The notes: a model not told the origin generated them from the letters alone. A stretch of 64,000 nt of DNA from Lachnospiraceae bacterium (GCA_910576335.1 CAJTIU010000028.1:1-64000), one strand, 5' to 3'; positions 41,288-51,607 are shown, counted from the first letter of the stretch. Numbers and translations: made by a program.

Positions 41288-42883
41288 ATGGAGAAAAGAG
41301 AAGCAATCATAAATGGTAAGACGGCCCTTGGAATTGAACTTGGCTCGACCAGAATCAAAGCGGTACTCATTGATTTCCAGGGACAGGTCCTCGCAGTCGG
41401 CATCCACGACTGGGAAAATTCTTTTATTGACAATATCTGGACGTATAGTCTGGAAGATATACATACAGGGGTGAGAAGCTGCTACAGCTCTTTAAGGGAT
41501 GTTGTAAAAGAAAAATATGGAGTTGTTCTTGATACAGCCGGAGCTATCGGAGTCAGCGCTATGATGCATGGCTATATGGCACTGGATAAAGATGGAAACC
41601 AGATTGCTCCGTTCCAGACATGGAGAAATACAAATACCCAGCAGGCGGCAGATGAACTGACAGAATTATTTGATTTTAATATACCGCTCCGCTGGAGCGT
41701 GGCCCACCTTTATCAGAGGATTCTGGACAAAGAGAAGCATGTGGAGAATCTAGATTATGTCGGCACGCTGAGCGCTTATATCCACTGGAAGCTGACCGGG
41801 GAGAAAGTGATCGGTATCGGCGATGCATCGGGAATGTTTCCAATCGACTCTGAGGCCTGCGACTATGATGCATCCATGATTGATAAATTTAATAAACTCA
41901 CGGAGCCTTATGGATATTCCTGGAAGATCAGGGATATCTTCCCAAAGGTTCTTACCGCCGGCGAAAAAGCCGGTGTGCTGACAGAGGAGGGTGCAGCATT
42001 CCTGGACGAAACAGGCAGCTTAAAAGCAGGTATTCCTCTTTGTCCTCCGGAAGGGGATGCCGGAACCGGCATGACGGCAACTAATTCTGTCGCGCCCCGC
42101 ACGGGAAATGTTTCAGCAGGCACAAGTACATTTGCAATGATTGTACTGGAAAAGCAGCTTGGCAGAGTATACCGGGAAATTGATATGGTTACAACGCCGA
42201 CCGGATTCCCCTGTGCCATGTCCCATGCAAATAACGGGACTTCAGATTTAAATGCCTGGGTAGGAATATTTGGAGAATTCGCGGGGCTGATGGGAATAAA
42301 GACAGATACAGGAGAACTGTTTGGAAAGCTGTATACAGAGTCTCTAAAGGGAGATGCGGACTGCGGAGGCCTTCTGGCCTATGGTTATTATTCCGGGGAA
42401 AATATTACGATGCTGAATGAAGGACGCCTTGCATTCCTGCGCACTGTGGAAAGTAGATTTAACCTTGCAAACTTCATGAGAGTCCACCTGTATACATCGC
42501 TGGGCGCGGTGAAGCTGGGACTGGATATTCTGATGGAGGATGAAAAGGTTAAAGTAGAGCGTATCATGGGGCACGGCGGATTTTTCAAGACAAAAGGAGT
42601 TGGGCAGAAATACCTGGCGGCGGCAGTCGGCGCTCCGGTCACCGTGATGGATACGGCAAGCGAGGGCGGCGCCTGGGGAATCGCACTGCTGGCAGCATAT
42701 CTGGCAGACAAAAAACCAGGGGAACGGCTGGAGGACTATCTGGATAACCGGATTTTTAAAGAGCTGTCCGGAGAAACTATCATGCCTGATGAAAAAGATG
42801 TAGAAGGTTTCAGGACTTTCATGGAACGGTATAAAGCAGGGCTTGAAATTGAAAAATCCGCAATTGATGTTATGGGCTGGTAG
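41288..42883 (+). CDS. FGGY family carbohydrate kinase
   Basis: From the ATG at 41288 (GAGGAAAG upstream) the protein is 531 residues, in the usual FGGY range. [17 protein letters not shown] is the N-terminal phosphate motif; [11 protein letters not shown] and FQTWRN follow; [13 protein letters not shown] and [22 protein letters not shown] lie in the C-terminal lobe. FGGY enzymes phosphorylate sugars such as xylulose, ribulose or related ketoses. The preceding dehydrogenase probably supplies its ketose substrate. Confidence 0.87.
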   Translation: MEKREAIINGKTALGIELGSTRIKAVLIDFQGQVLAVGIHDWENSFIDNIWTYSLEDIHTGVRSCYSSLRDVVKEKYGVVLDTAGAIGVSAMMHGYMALDKDGNQIAPFQTWRNTNTQQAADELTELFDFNIPLRWSVAHLYQRILDKEKHVENLDYVGTLSAYIHWKLTGEKVIGIGDASGMFPIDSEACDYDASMIDKFNKLTEPYGYSWKIRDIFPKVLTAGEKAGVLTEEGAAFLDETGSLKAGIPLCPPEGDAGTGMTATNSVAPRTGNVSAGTSTFAMIVLEKQLGRVYREIDMVTTPTGFPCAMSHANNGTSDLNAWVGIFGEFAGLMGIKTDTGELFGKLYTESLKGDADCGGLLAYGYYSGENITMLNEGRLAFLRTVESRFNLANFMRVHLYTSLGAVKLGLDILMEDEKVKVERIMGHGGFFKTKGVGQKYLAAAVGAPVTVMDTASEGGAWGIALLAAYLADKKPGERLEDYLDNRIFKELSGETIMPDEKDVEGFRTFMERYKAGLEIEKSAIDVMGW

Positions 42884-42888
42884 ATGCC

Positions 42889-43539
42889 ATGAAGTGTAAG
42901 GGTGCTATTTTTGATATGGACGGAGTTCTTTTTGATACAGAGCGGCTCTATCAGGAGATATGGCAGGAGATAGCAAAGGAACGACAGATAACTCCTGGCA
43001 GTGGATTCGTCAGAGAGATCTCCGGAACAAGTGGGAGAAAGATGCTTCAGGTGGTTGAAAAGCACTATCAGGTTTCTGACGGGCTGCCTATTATAGAAGC
43101 GTGTATGAGCCGGATGAGAAACAGACTTTCCGAGAGTATTCCGGTCAAAGAAGGCGTGTCTGATATCCTGCGGTTTTTAAAAGAAAAGGGTGTGCGGACA
43201 GCGGTTGCCAGCAGTACTGGCCGGCAGCAGATTGAGCAGAATCTGCGGATGTCCGGAATCCGGGATTATTTTATGGAAATCGTCAGTGGACAGGAAGTAA
43301 AAAACGGAAAACCGGCGCCGGACATCTATCTGTATGCCGCTGAAAAAATTGGCTGCCGGGCGGAAGAATGTTTTGCATTTGAAGATAGTGAAAACGGAGT
43401 AAGGTCAGGGTATGCTGCAGGATGCGTCACAATCATGATACCGGATCTGATTGAACCGGAGGACGGGATCCTATCCTGCTGTTACAGAATATGCCGGAAT
43501 TTAAAGGATGTACAGAAAGAAATAAAAAATATGATATAA
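42889..43539 (+). CDS. HAD family hydrolase (beta-phosphoglucomutase-like)
   Basis: The 216-residue protein has the HAD motifs: GAIFDMDGVLFDTERL with nucleophile Asp9 and Asp11, VASSTG near 104, Lys in VKNGKPAPDIYL, and FEDSENGV near 160. The cap sits between the first two motifs, as in phosphatase/phosphomutase subfamily members. It starts six bases after the kinase stop. It may remove phosphate from sugar phosphates or convert them; substrate not known. Confidence 0.85.
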   Translation: MKCKGAIFDMDGVLFDTERLYQEIWQEIAKERQITPGSGFVREISGTSGRKMLQVVEKHYQVSDGLPIIEACMSRMRNRLSESIPVKEGVSDILRFLKEKGVRTAVASSTGRQQIEQNLRMSGIRDYFMEIVSGQEVKNGKPAPDIYLYAAEKIGCRAEECFAFEDSENGVRSGYAAGCVTIMIPDLIEPEDGILSCCYRICRNLKDVQKEIKNMI

Positions 43540-43554
43540 AAGGAGGAAAATCTA

Positions 43555-44541
43555 ATGAAGAAAAGGATGTTAGCAGTGATTTTAAGCATCATGCTGGTCG
43601 TTGCTATGCTGGCCGGGTGTGATGCCAGCAAACACTCTGACGGAGAGGATTCCCATAAGGTGGGGATCACGATTCAAAATCTGTCCAATGCCTACTGGGC
43701 AGGCGTTATGGGGAAACTTGGAGGACTGCTTGATGAAAAAGGGTGGGATTATACGATCGTTGACTGTAAGGATAACTCCGGCACCCAGATCAGCCAGATT
43801 GAAAATTTCATCATATCAGGATGCGACCTGATTATGGTCCATGCTTCTGATGCGGTAGCTGTTGAAGGAGTCTGCAAAGAAGCCATGGAGAGGGGAATTA
43901 AGGTGATGTGCTGGGATGACCCCATGGAAAACACAACAGCCAACTGGGTCCTGGATAACAAAGTACTGGGGGAGGAAATCGGAAAAACAGCGGCAGGATT
44001 TATCAACGAGCACTTCACCCCGGAGGATAAGGCCCAGGTTACGGTCATCGGATATCCTTCCACAAAGGTATTGAAGGACAGGGCAGACGGTATTAAAGAC
44101 GGCCTTGAGGCAAACTGCGACGACAATTATGAGATCATTGCGGAGGTGGACGGACTGGAGGCTCCGGAGGCACAGACCAATGTAGAATCTGTCATGTCGG
44201 CACACCCGGATGCAAATGTGTTTGTAGGGGTCTGCGCAGGAGCTATGATTGGATCTAACGAAGCGCTTCTGGCAGAATTCGGAAGAGGAAATATCCCGGA
44301 GAACTATGGTGTTATCACCACTGACGTAACACAGCAGCAGTTAGACTCCCTGAAGGCTGAGGGCGAGGCAGTGCGGGCGATTGTAGGATTTGAAGGTTCC
44401 AACCTGGATACGGCAAAAGCCTGCGTGAAAATGTTCGAGAGGATTTTGTCAGGGGAAGATTTTACGTCAGACAGGAATGTCACACGTGAGATTGGCCCCA
44501 TCACCCTTGACAATATAGATGAAATTTTAGAAGGGATGTAA
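43555..44541 (+). CDS. Sugar ABC transporter substrate-binding lipoprotein (RbsB-like)
   Basis: The 328-residue protein has a lipoprotein signal (MKKRMLAVILSIMLVVAMLAGC). The mature part is a periplasmic-binding-protein type 1 fold: KVGITIQNLSNAYWAGVM opens the first lobe, VHASDAVAVEGVCKEAM and GVCAGAMIGSNEALLA are typical. AGGAGG precedes the start. It feeds the ATPase and permease encoded directly after it. Likely ligand is a monosaccharide or polyol. Confidence 0.9.
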   Translation: MKKRMLAVILSIMLVVAMLAGCDASKHSDGEDSHKVGITIQNLSNAYWAGVMGKLGGLLDEKGWDYTIVDCKDNSGTQISQIENFIISGCDLIMVHASDAVAVEGVCKEAMERGIKVMCWDDPMENTTANWVLDNKVLGEEIGKTAAGFINEHFTPEDKAQVTVIGYPSTKVLKDRADGIKDGLEANCDDNYEIIAEVDGLEAPEAQTNVESVMSAHPDANVFVGVCAGAMIGSNEALLAEFGRGNIPENYGVITTDVTQQQLDSLKAEGEAVRAIVGFEGSNLDTAKACVKMFERILSGEDFTSDRNVTREIGPITLDNIDEILEGM

Positions 44542-44549
44542 GAGCCGAT

Positions 44550-46052
44550 ATGAGTGAAGAATATGTATTACAATTACAGCATATAAGAAAAGAATACCCA
44601 GGTGTAGTTGCGCTTAAGGATGTTACGCTGGAATTAAAGGCAGGCGAGATCCTTGCGCTGATCGGAGAAAACGGCGCTGGAAAATCTACATTAATTAAAT
44701 GCTGTTCCGGAGCAGTGATTCCCACCTCCGGAAAGATCATCGTAAATGGAAAAGAATTTGACAGTATGACGCCTCAGCTTGCGTCAGAGAATGGGATCGC
44801 GATTATTTATCAGGAGTTTAATAATGTAAAGGAATTATCAGCGGCTGAAAACCTGTTTCTGGGGCATCCCATCAGAAAGGGGATCCTAATTGATAAAAAA
44901 GCCATGGAAGAGCAGGCGGCAAAGGCTTTTGAGCAGTTACACATCAAGATTGATCCAAAGACCTTAATGAAGGATCTGACCGTTGGCTACCAGCAGATGG
45001 TAGAGATTGCAAAGGCAATTCAGCAGAATGCCAGAATATTGATCATGGATGAGCCTTCCGCACCCCTGACCAGCGCGGAGGTAGAGAGCATGTTCGGCGT
45101 CGCGGAACTTCTAAGGAAGCAGGGAGTCTCCATCATCTACATCTCCCACCGGCTGGAAGAGATCTACAGGCTTTCAGACCGGATCGTTGTTATCCGTGAC
45201 GGAGAATATGTAACGACACTGATTACGAAGGACAGCCAGGTTGAAGAGCTGATTCAGCTGATGGTAGGCCGCGAACTCACCGAGACTTATCCGCCCAGAG
45301 GCAATTGTATCAATAAGAATGAGGTGGTACTGGAGCTGAAAAACTTGACGGGAAATGGGGACAAGAATATCAACTTAAAGCTTCATAGGGGAGAGATTCT
45401 GGGTCTTGGCGGACTTGTAGGTGCCGGGCGGACGGAGCTTGCGGAGATGATTTTTGGGGCTGTGCCCAAGAAGTCCGGCCAGATGATCTATAAGGGAAAG
45501 GAAATTAATCCCCAGAGTCCCAGAGAAGCCATTGACCTTGGCATTGCACTGGTTCCAGAGGACAGGAAGCGCCATGGAGCCATGCTCGGTATATCCATTA
45601 AGAATAATATTAATATGCCCATTTATGAGAGGGATTCCCATTTCAGCGTCATCGACGAAAAGCTAGAGATGAGCACAGCTGTGAAATACCAGGAAAACAT
45701 GGCGATCAAGACACCAAGCCTGCACCAGCTGATCCGGAATCTAAGCGGCGGAAACCAGCAGAAGGTTATCCTTGGCAGATGGATGGCGGCCCAGTCGGAG
45801 CTTATTATCTTTGACGAGCCTACTAGAGGGATTGATATAGGCGCAAAGTATGAAATATACAAATTAATGAATGATCTGGTAGAAAAGGAAGGAAAGTCAA
45901 TCCTTATGATTTCTTCTGAGATGGAAGAACTGATGGGTATGTCTGACCGGATTCTTGTACTGGCAGAAGGCGAAATGACAGGGGAATTGTCAAAGGAAGA
46001 ATTCAGCCAGGAAACCATTATGACATATGCATCCGCAGCGGCAAAAGAGTAG
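44550..46052 (+). CDS. Sugar ABC transporter ATP-binding protein (RbsA/MglA-like)
   Basis: The 500-residue protein has two nucleotide-binding domains. The first has Walker A GENGAGKST near 38-46 and Walker B ILIMDEPSAPL. The second has the degenerate loop GLVGAGRTELAE near 285, signature LSGGNQQKV near 395 and LIIFDEPTRGIDIGAK. That is the normal RbsA architecture. It starts eight bases after the binding-protein gene and is translationally close to the permease gene. Confidence 0.92.
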   Translation: MSEEYVLQLQHIRKEYPGVVALKDVTLELKAGEILALIGENGAGKSTLIKCCSGAVIPTSGKIIVNGKEFDSMTPQLASENGIAIIYQEFNNVKELSAAENLFLGHPIRKGILIDKKAMEEQAAKAFEQLHIKIDPKTLMKDLTVGYQQMVEIAKAIQQNARILIMDEPSAPLTSAEVESMFGVAELLRKQGVSIIYISHRLEEIYRLSDRIVVIRDGEYVTTLITKDSQVEELIQLMVGRELTETYPPRGNCINKNEVVLELKNLTGNGDKNINLKLHRGEILGLGGLVGAGRTELAEMIFGAVPKKSGQMIYKGKEINPQSPREAIDLGIALVPEDRKRHGAMLGISIKNNINMPIYERDSHFSVIDEKLEMSTAVKYQENMAIKTPSLHQLIRNLSGGNQQKVILGRWMAAQSELIIFDEPTRGIDIGAKYEIYKLMNDLVEKEGKSILMISSEMEELMGMSDRILVLAEGEMTGELSKEEFSQETIMTYASAAAKE

Positions 46053-46065
46053 GAGGAGTGGAAAA

Positions 46066-47016
46066 ATGAAAGAAAATAAAGTTATAAATCTTATTAAAAG
46101 CCAGGCTATCTGGGTGGTTGTTATCGTTCTTGTTTTAGCATTTACAATTGCAAATCCAAGATTTATTTATCCTGCCAACCTGTTAATCATGTTAAGACAG
46201 GTAGCTGTATGGGGGATTGCTTCCGTTGGCATGACATTCGTAATTCTCTTAGGCGATATCGATTTGTCAACAGGTTCCATCATAACATTTGTAAATGTAA
46301 TGTGTTCTTATCTGATGGTACATATGGGAGTGCCTATGGGGCTTGCTATTGTCATTGCCCTGGCATCATCTACGGCTATCGGCCTTTTAAACGGCTTTAT
46401 GGTGTCCACGATTGGCATCCCTGCCCTGATTGCTACATTTGCCACACAGACCGCATTTTCAGGCATCGCCCTGATTCTCTGTAACGGGCAGCCCATCAAT
46501 GGATTTACAGAAACCTTTAAGGTATTCGGACAGGGCAAGATCGGACCTGTGCCCGTTCCGGTTATTATCATGATTTTATGCTTTGCACTGGGAGCGTTTA
46601 TTCTGGATAAAACGTATTTTGGACGCTATTTCTATGCCGTAGGCGGCAACATTGAAGCGGCAAGGCTTTCCGGTATCCGTACAGGAAGAGTAAAATACCT
46701 GGTATTTGCACTATCGGGCTTCTTCGCGGGTCTTGCAGGACTGGTGCTCCTGTCACGTACTAACTCCGGTATGGGTAACGCTGGTCTGGGATATGAATTT
46801 AAAGTTATTACCTGCGTAGTACTGGGCGGTGTATCTGTATCCGGCGGATACGGGAAAATCTCCGGAGTGGTAGCCGGAACATTTATTATCGGCGCGCTGC
46901 AAAACGGCATGGTATTAATGAACCTTAATACATGGATTCAAGATATTGTGCTTGGAATCGTACTTGTACTTGCCGTAGGATTTGACTGCTATCAGAAGAA
47001 AAAACGGGCAAACTAG
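46066..47016 (+). CDS. Sugar ABC transporter permease (RbsC-like)
   Basis: The ATG at 46066 has AGGAGGAG before it and follows the ATPase stop by 13 bases; the protein is 316 residues. It is almost wholly membrane helices and includes VGMTFVILLGDIDLSTGSI, the typical RbsC segment, and AVGGNIEAARLSGI, the ATPase contact loop. It completes a ribose-type importer. Confidence 0.92.
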   Translation: MKENKVINLIKSQAIWVVVIVLVLAFTIANPRFIYPANLLIMLRQVAVWGIASVGMTFVILLGDIDLSTGSIITFVNVMCSYLMVHMGVPMGLAIVIALASSTAIGLLNGFMVSTIGIPALIATFATQTAFSGIALILCNGQPINGFTETFKVFGQGKIGPVPVPVIIMILCFALGAFILDKTYFGRYFYAVGGNIEAARLSGIRTGRVKYLVFALSGFFAGLAGLVLLSRTNSGMGNAGLGYEFKVITCVVLGGVSVSGGYGKISGVVAGTFIIGALQNGMVLMNLNTWIQDIVLGIVLVLAVGFDCYQKKKRAN

Positions 47017-47046
47017 TTTTAACGGATACAATATGATGATACAAAT

Positions 47047-47079
47047 GTCAAAAGGTCATGCGTTTCATGACCTCTTGAC
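47047..47079. promoter_or_regulatory. Dyad between permease and mannitol-dehydrogenase-type gene
   Basis: GGTCATG-CGTTT-CATGACC forms the inner stem, extended by GTCAA...TTGAC outside a short internal bulge. No T-run follows. It may be a weak terminator of the ABC genes or an operator for the next one. Confidence 0.45.
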
Positions 47080-47081
47080 GC

Positions 47082-47110
47082 TTACATCATATGATAGAAT
47101 GTTCTATAAT
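47082..47110 (+). promoter_or_regulatory. Promoter of the mannitol-dehydrogenase-type gene
   Basis: TATAAT at 47105-47110, 17 bases after a weak TTACAT at 47082-47087. The gene could also be read through from the ABC genes. Confidence 0.45.
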
Positions 47111-47172
47111 ATAGTTACTATGAGCAGCCAAAAGCTGTGAATGGCAACCAATAAGAGGTAGGAGGCGAAATA

Positions 47173-48789
47173 ATGGAACTGACATGGAGTGGTATAGAAA
47201 AAAAAGAGGAATGGGAAAAAGCAGGCATCATGCTTCCAGGTTATGATATAAAATCTGTTGTTCAGAAAACAAAGAAAACGCCTGAATGGGTACATTTTGG
47301 AATTGGCAATATCTTTCGCATTTTTCTAGGAGGAATCGCAGACATTCTGCTAGAACAACAAGAAATGGACAGAGGAATCACCTGTGTGGAAACATTTGAC
47401 ACAGACGTGGTAGATCAGATTTATACTCCATATGATAATCTGGTTTTAAGCGTGATTCTTCATGGAGACGGAAAACAGGACAAGAAGGTGCTTGGTTCAC
47501 TTACGGAAGCTTTGAAAGCGCAGCATGAGGACACGCCGGCATGGGAGAGATTAAAAGAAATCTTTCGTGCAGAAAGCCTTCAGATGGTTTCCTTTACCAT
47601 TACCGAAAAAGGGTATGCCCTGAAAAATGCAGATGATACATTTTTCCCCTTTGTAGAGAAAGATATTAAAAACGGACCTGAAAAAGCGTCCTGTGCCATG
47701 GCCGTTGTGACCGCAATGCTTTTAGAACGTTATAAGAACGGAGGAGCACCTCTTGCCCTGGTATCTATGGATAATTGTTCCCAGAACGGGGAAAGGCTAA
47801 GAGAATCTGTTCTCATGATGGCAGATGAGTGGAGGAAGCAGGGATTTGCAGATGATGGCTTCATATCCTATATAAGTGATGAGACGAGAATCTCATTCCC
47901 ATGGACTATGATCGACAAGATTACCCCAAGGCCGGCGGAAAAAATTGCCGAAGATCTTGAGGCAGCAGGAATAAAGAATATGCAGCCTGTGACTACCTCA
48001 AAAAGAACGTATATTGCTCCCTTCGTCAATGCCGAGGCTCCCCAGTATCTGGTGATAGAGGACAATTTCCCAAATGGCCGCCCGCCTCTTGAAAAGGCAG
48101 GGGTCTATATGACGGACCGGGATACGGTGAACAAGTCTGAAAGAATGAAGGTGACCGTATGCCTGAATCCCATCCATACGGCTCTCGGCCCCTATGGATG
48201 TCTGTTGGGCTATGATTTATTTTCGGATGAGATGAAGGATTCAGATATGCTGAAGCTGGCAGAAACCGTAGGCTATGGGGAGGGCATGGAGGTGGTTCCG
48301 GATCCTGGAATTATCTCTCCAAAGGCATTTCTGGATGAATGTATAAAGGAAAGATTCCCGAATCCTTACCTCGGTGATACCTGCCTGCGCCTCTGCACTG
48401 ACTCATCCCAGGGACTGGGTGTGCGTTTCGGAGTTACCATAAAATCTTATGTGGAAAAATATGGGGACGCAGGGAAATTAACAGGTATTCCACTGGCAAT
48501 TGCCGGATGGCTCCGTTATCTGCTCGGCGTGGATGATAACGGCAGCTCCTATGAACTGGCTCCGGATCCAATGGCAGAAGAAATGCAGAAGAAGCTTTCC
48601 ACCATTGTAATTGGAGAGCCCTCAAGCCTCACAGACCAGTTAAAATGGATCCTTTCCAATGAAAATGTATTTTTTATCAATCTTTATAAAGCTGGAATCG
48701 GAACATTGATCGAAGAGATTTTCAGGGAAGAAATTGCAGGACCCGGGGCAGTGAGAGCGACGGTTCAGAAATATCTTGCGCAAGTATAA
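47173..48789 (+). CDS. Mannitol dehydrogenase family protein (polyol/hexuronate dehydrogenase)
   Basis: The 538-residue protein matches the long-chain mannitol dehydrogenase/fructuronate reductase family. HFGIGNIFRIFLGGIADILL is the N-terminal nucleotide-binding segment. MKVTVCLNPIHTALGPYG contains the catalytic KxxxxNxxH pattern. TAGGAGGCG stands before the start. It should interconvert a polyol and a ketose with NAD; the exact sugar is not determined. As the last gene of the sugar locus it may open or close the pathway. Confidence 0.85.
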   Translation: MELTWSGIEKKEEWEKAGIMLPGYDIKSVVQKTKKTPEWVHFGIGNIFRIFLGGIADILLEQQEMDRGITCVETFDTDVVDQIYTPYDNLVLSVILHGDGKQDKKVLGSLTEALKAQHEDTPAWERLKEIFRAESLQMVSFTITEKGYALKNADDTFFPFVEKDIKNGPEKASCAMAVVTAMLLERYKNGGAPLALVSMDNCSQNGERLRESVLMMADEWRKQGFADDGFISYISDETRISFPWTMIDKITPRPAEKIAEDLEAAGIKNMQPVTTSKRTYIAPFVNAEAPQYLVIEDNFPNGRPPLEKAGVYMTDRDTVNKSERMKVTVCLNPIHTALGPYGCLLGYDLFSDEMKDSDMLKLAETVGYGEGMEVVPDPGIISPKAFLDECIKERFPNPYLGDTCLRLCTDSSQGLGVRFGVTIKSYVEKYGDAGKLTGIPLAIAGWLRYLLGVDDNGSSYELAPDPMAEEMQKKLSTIVIGEPSSLTDQLKWILSNENVFFINLYKAGIGTLIEEIFREEIAGPGAVRATVQKYLAQV

Positions 48790-48797
48790 AAAATGGC

Positions 48798-48841
48798 CAA
48801 TTGGGGACGGGGTATTTTTAAAAATACCCCGTCCCCAATTG
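48798..48841. repeat. GGGGACGGGG palindromic repeat, copy 4
   Basis: A 44-bp perfect palindrome CAATTGGGGACGGGGT...ACCCCGTCCCCAATTG between the convergent mannitol-dehydrogenase-type and metallo-hydrolase genes, which end 8 and 3 bases away. It probably terminates both. Confidence 0.88.
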
Positions 48842-48844
48842 CAA

Positions 48845-51406
48845 TCACTCCACAAAAACACACTCACATCCCGTCCGCCTCTTGAACTCTTCTTCCATGG
48901 CACGCAGCTTCTCTTCTTCCACCACACCTTTCAACCTAAGCTGCACCATTTTCTGTTCTGGAAGATAGGAAGGATTTTTCACAAGGTCAATCCCATGTTT
49001 CATACACAGCATCTGCGCGGCTTTGAACAGTGCATTCTGATTCACCTTATCCGCAATACGTATCCGCCATCCGGTCTGACTGGCCAGTGCCTGCAGGGTC
49101 TCCCGGTATCTCCTTCCTACGTCAGGTGTAACAAAAGCAAGTTCCAGGTACTTCCCCTGTGCATCCTGCTTCAGGCTTTTCTTGTCCGGCTTATGGGGCA
49201 GCTCATCAAAGGCAGCCTCAATACAGGAAAATGCCAGGTTCTGCTCTGCCATTCCCGCTGATGCCTCTGCCGGAGCAATAAAGTCCTCCTGCCCTGCCGC
49301 TTCTGGAGAAGTCCTCGGATTCCCAGGCTCTCCTCTGGTTCCCAGGATGCTCCCATTTACTGCCAGCCTCCATCCGGTGGCCTCTCTAAACCTTTCTGCC
49401 GCCGATTCCAGGCTCTCCCTTCCAGGATTTCCGTCTATGGTGACGGAATAATATTTTTTATCCTGATAATAGGAAATCCTGCCAGTTTCCTCTCCTAACA
49501 GAACCGAGAGAAGCAGCGCCGCCGAATTATGGTTCATGGACGGGCTGATCCGGACGGCGAAGTCTGTAGCTTCGCGAAAGGCATCTGCCTTTTTCTCGAA
49601 TTCCTCCCTGTCCACGCTGTCCGGGTAGTCGAACTGCAGCAGCACTTCCTTTCTGTCCTTATAGTAACTGATTTTCCGGTATTCATACCCCGCAAAGATC
49701 TCGTGAATCTTCTGTTCAAGCTCCTGCACGGTAATTTCCTTTGGCGCAAGTGCCTGGCTGACTTCCTCCGGCGTATTTGCCTCAAAGAGGAATAGCCGGC
49801 GCATATTAGGCGAAAAATACGCGCTGTCCAGGAAAATCTCCTGCATATCCTCAAAAACTCTTTCTCCTGCGCTGTCCTCCTCTGACTTCGGAAGACTCCC
49901 ATACCAGATCTGGGCAATCTGCGCTACAGAAAATGCTTTCCCGGCATAGTGCTCCTGCCAGTAATCCCAGAGAAGCTTTTCGTCTCCCCTCGTAAAGGGT
50001 CTTCGCATCTGCATGGTATATGCCGGGTAAAAGGAGGCCTGCTTTCTCTTTTTATGGAGCAGTACCTCGTACTCCTGCCCGCATTCCGGCAGATAGACCT
50101 GCCTCCGGTAATCCTCTGCGGCAAGTTCATTTCCCAGCTCATGAATCGCGTCTCTGTTTCCGTGTACAAGAAATACACGGCGGGAGGAAAGCCGTTCCAA
50201 AAGAGCCGTAATCTCGGATTTATCCCCATGGGCTGAGAGTCCCACCTGCTCCACCCTGCACCGGACCGGAACAGTGCTGCCATTAATCGTCAGCTTCCTG
50301 TCCTCTGCCCCTTCAAGGAGATTCAAAAGCTGCCGGCCCGGCGACTCCTCGTCCTGATAGCCGGTAATGATGATGCACGCATCCTCCAAAGGAGCCAGCG
50401 CCGCCGCGTACTGGGCACTCGGTCCTCCGGTAAGCATGCCTGAACTTGACAGATAGATAGCCGGACCCTTCAGCTTCAAAAGCTCATCCCGCTTCTGCAT
50501 GGGCTCCACTGGCAGGATTTCCTTTGTATAAAAGGGCTCATTTCCCTTTAAAATCCGCTTCCCAAGAGCATTTTTTAAGTAAACCGGGTTTCGCGTATAC
50601 ATAATATTAATATCCCGGACCATGCCGTCCACATAGACTGGCATCCGGGGAATCTCTTGATTCTGTATCGCAGCGCGCAAAATCAGCAGAACCTCCTGCG
50701 CCCGCCCCAGAGCAAACACCGGAATGAGAATCTTCTTCTGCTCTGTAGCACACTCCCTGACCAGCTCAACCAGGCGCTTTTCCTCTGACATCCGGTTGGC
50801 GTGAAGCCGGTTTCCGTAGGTAGTTTCCACAATGGCAACGTCCGGGCGCAGCTTCGGAATCCGGATTCCCTCAATCGTCCGTTGGGCAAAGGAGGAAAAG
50901 TCTCCGGAATAAAACAGACTTCCCTCTTCTGTGACAAGGTAAACACAGGCCGCCCCTGCAATGTGCCCTGCAGGGTAAAAGGTCAGTGTAAATCTGTCAA
51001 AAACAGGAAACGGCATCTGATACCCCACCGGATGAATGCGCCCCAGCATGGCAAGCACGTCCTGCTCTGAATAGTGGGGAATCTCATCCTCCCTGTAATT
51101 CATGATCTTCAGGCTGTCGTATAAAAGCACCCGCGTAAGCTCCGCTGTCATGGCCGTCATGTAGATCCGCACGTCCGGGTATGCCTTGCTGATCATCGGA
51201 AGAGTTCCGATATGATCCATGTGGGCATGGCTTACGATAACCGCATCCAGTCCGCCCTGCTCCTGTATGGTCCGGAAATCAGGAATCGGGTCCTTTGCGG
51301 CAGACTGGCGGATTCCCGAGTCCAGCAGGATTCCTCTGCCCGCGATTCTTATATAGATGCAGCTACCGCCAATCTCCATGGCTCCGCCCAAAAAATGTAG
51401 TTTCAT
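48845..51406 (-). CDS. Metallo-beta-lactamase fold, beta-CASP type ribonuclease-like protein
   Basis: The ATG at 51406 gives 853 residues and makes the family opening MKLHFLGGAMEIGGSC the N-terminus. The zinc motif SHAHMDHIG is at 59-67; a beta-CASP region follows with IYLSSSGMLTGGPSA and HGNRDAIHEL. Relatives process RNA or DNA 3' ends or poly(A). Residues 480-853 are unusual: related segments containing KISYYKDRKEVLLQFDY and RISYYQDKKYYSVTIDG, each followed by an FREATGW/FREATDF-like stretch, then a third variant, look like three repeats of one small domain. Their role is unknown; substrate binding is an inference. Confidence 0.8.
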   Translation of the reverse strand: MKLHFLGGAMEIGGSCIYIRIAGRGILLDSGIRQSAAKDPIPDFRTIQEQGGLDAVIVSHAHMDHIGTLPMISKAYPDVRIYMTAMTAELTRVLLYDSLKIMNYREDEIPHYSEQDVLAMLGRIHPVGYQMPFPVFDRFTLTFYPAGHIAGAACVYLVTEEGSLFYSGDFSSFAQRTIEGIRIPKLRPDVAIVETTYGNRLHANRMSEEKRLVELVRECATEQKKILIPVFALGRAQEVLLILRAAIQNQEIPRMPVYVDGMVRDINIMYTRNPVYLKNALGKRILKGNEPFYTKEILPVEPMQKRDELLKLKGPAIYLSSSGMLTGGPSAQYAAALAPLEDACIIITGYQDEESPGRQLLNLLEGAEDRKLTINGSTVPVRCRVEQVGLSAHGDKSEITALLERLSSRRVFLVHGNRDAIHELGNELAAEDYRRQVYLPECGQEYEVLLHKKRKQASFYPAYTMQMRRPFTRGDEKLLWDYWQEHYAGKAFSVAQIAQIWYGSLPKSEEDSAGERVFEDMQEIFLDSAYFSPNMRRLFLFEANTPEEVSQALAPKEITVQELEQKIHEIFAGYEYRKISYYKDRKEVLLQFDYPDSVDREEFEKKADAFREATDFAVRISPSMNHNSAALLLSVLLGEETGRISYYQDKKYYSVTIDGNPGRESLESAAERFREATGWRLAVNGSILGTRGEPGNPRTSPEAAGQEDFIAPAEASAGMAEQNLAFSCIEAAFDELPHKPDKKSLKQDAQGKYLELAFVTPDVGRRYRETLQALASQTGWRIRIADKVNQNALFKAAQMLCMKHGIDLVKNPSYLPEQKMVQLRLKGVVEEEKLRAMEEEFKRRTGCECVFVE

Positions 51407-51565
51407 AACAATATATGTCCTTTCTTTGCCCGCCTTAGGAACTGTCACAAAATGACTTGCAAATTGTAAGTTATTTAGGGACAGTTCCTGGGCTCTTGCA
51501 CATGTCCGTATTTGGTAATTCCTATTGTAGCATACAATTCTTTCTTTTGGTATCCGAAAATCGGT

Positions 51566-51607
51566 AATTGGGGACGGGGCATTTCTAAAAATGCCCCGTC
51601 CCCAATT
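51566..51607. repeat. GGGGACGGGG palindromic repeat, copy 5
   Basis: AATTGGGGACGGGGCATTTC followed by its mirror image ending GTCCCCAATT; one asymmetric base in the centre. It lies between two divergent genes, a place where a terminator is not needed. Confidence 0.85.
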
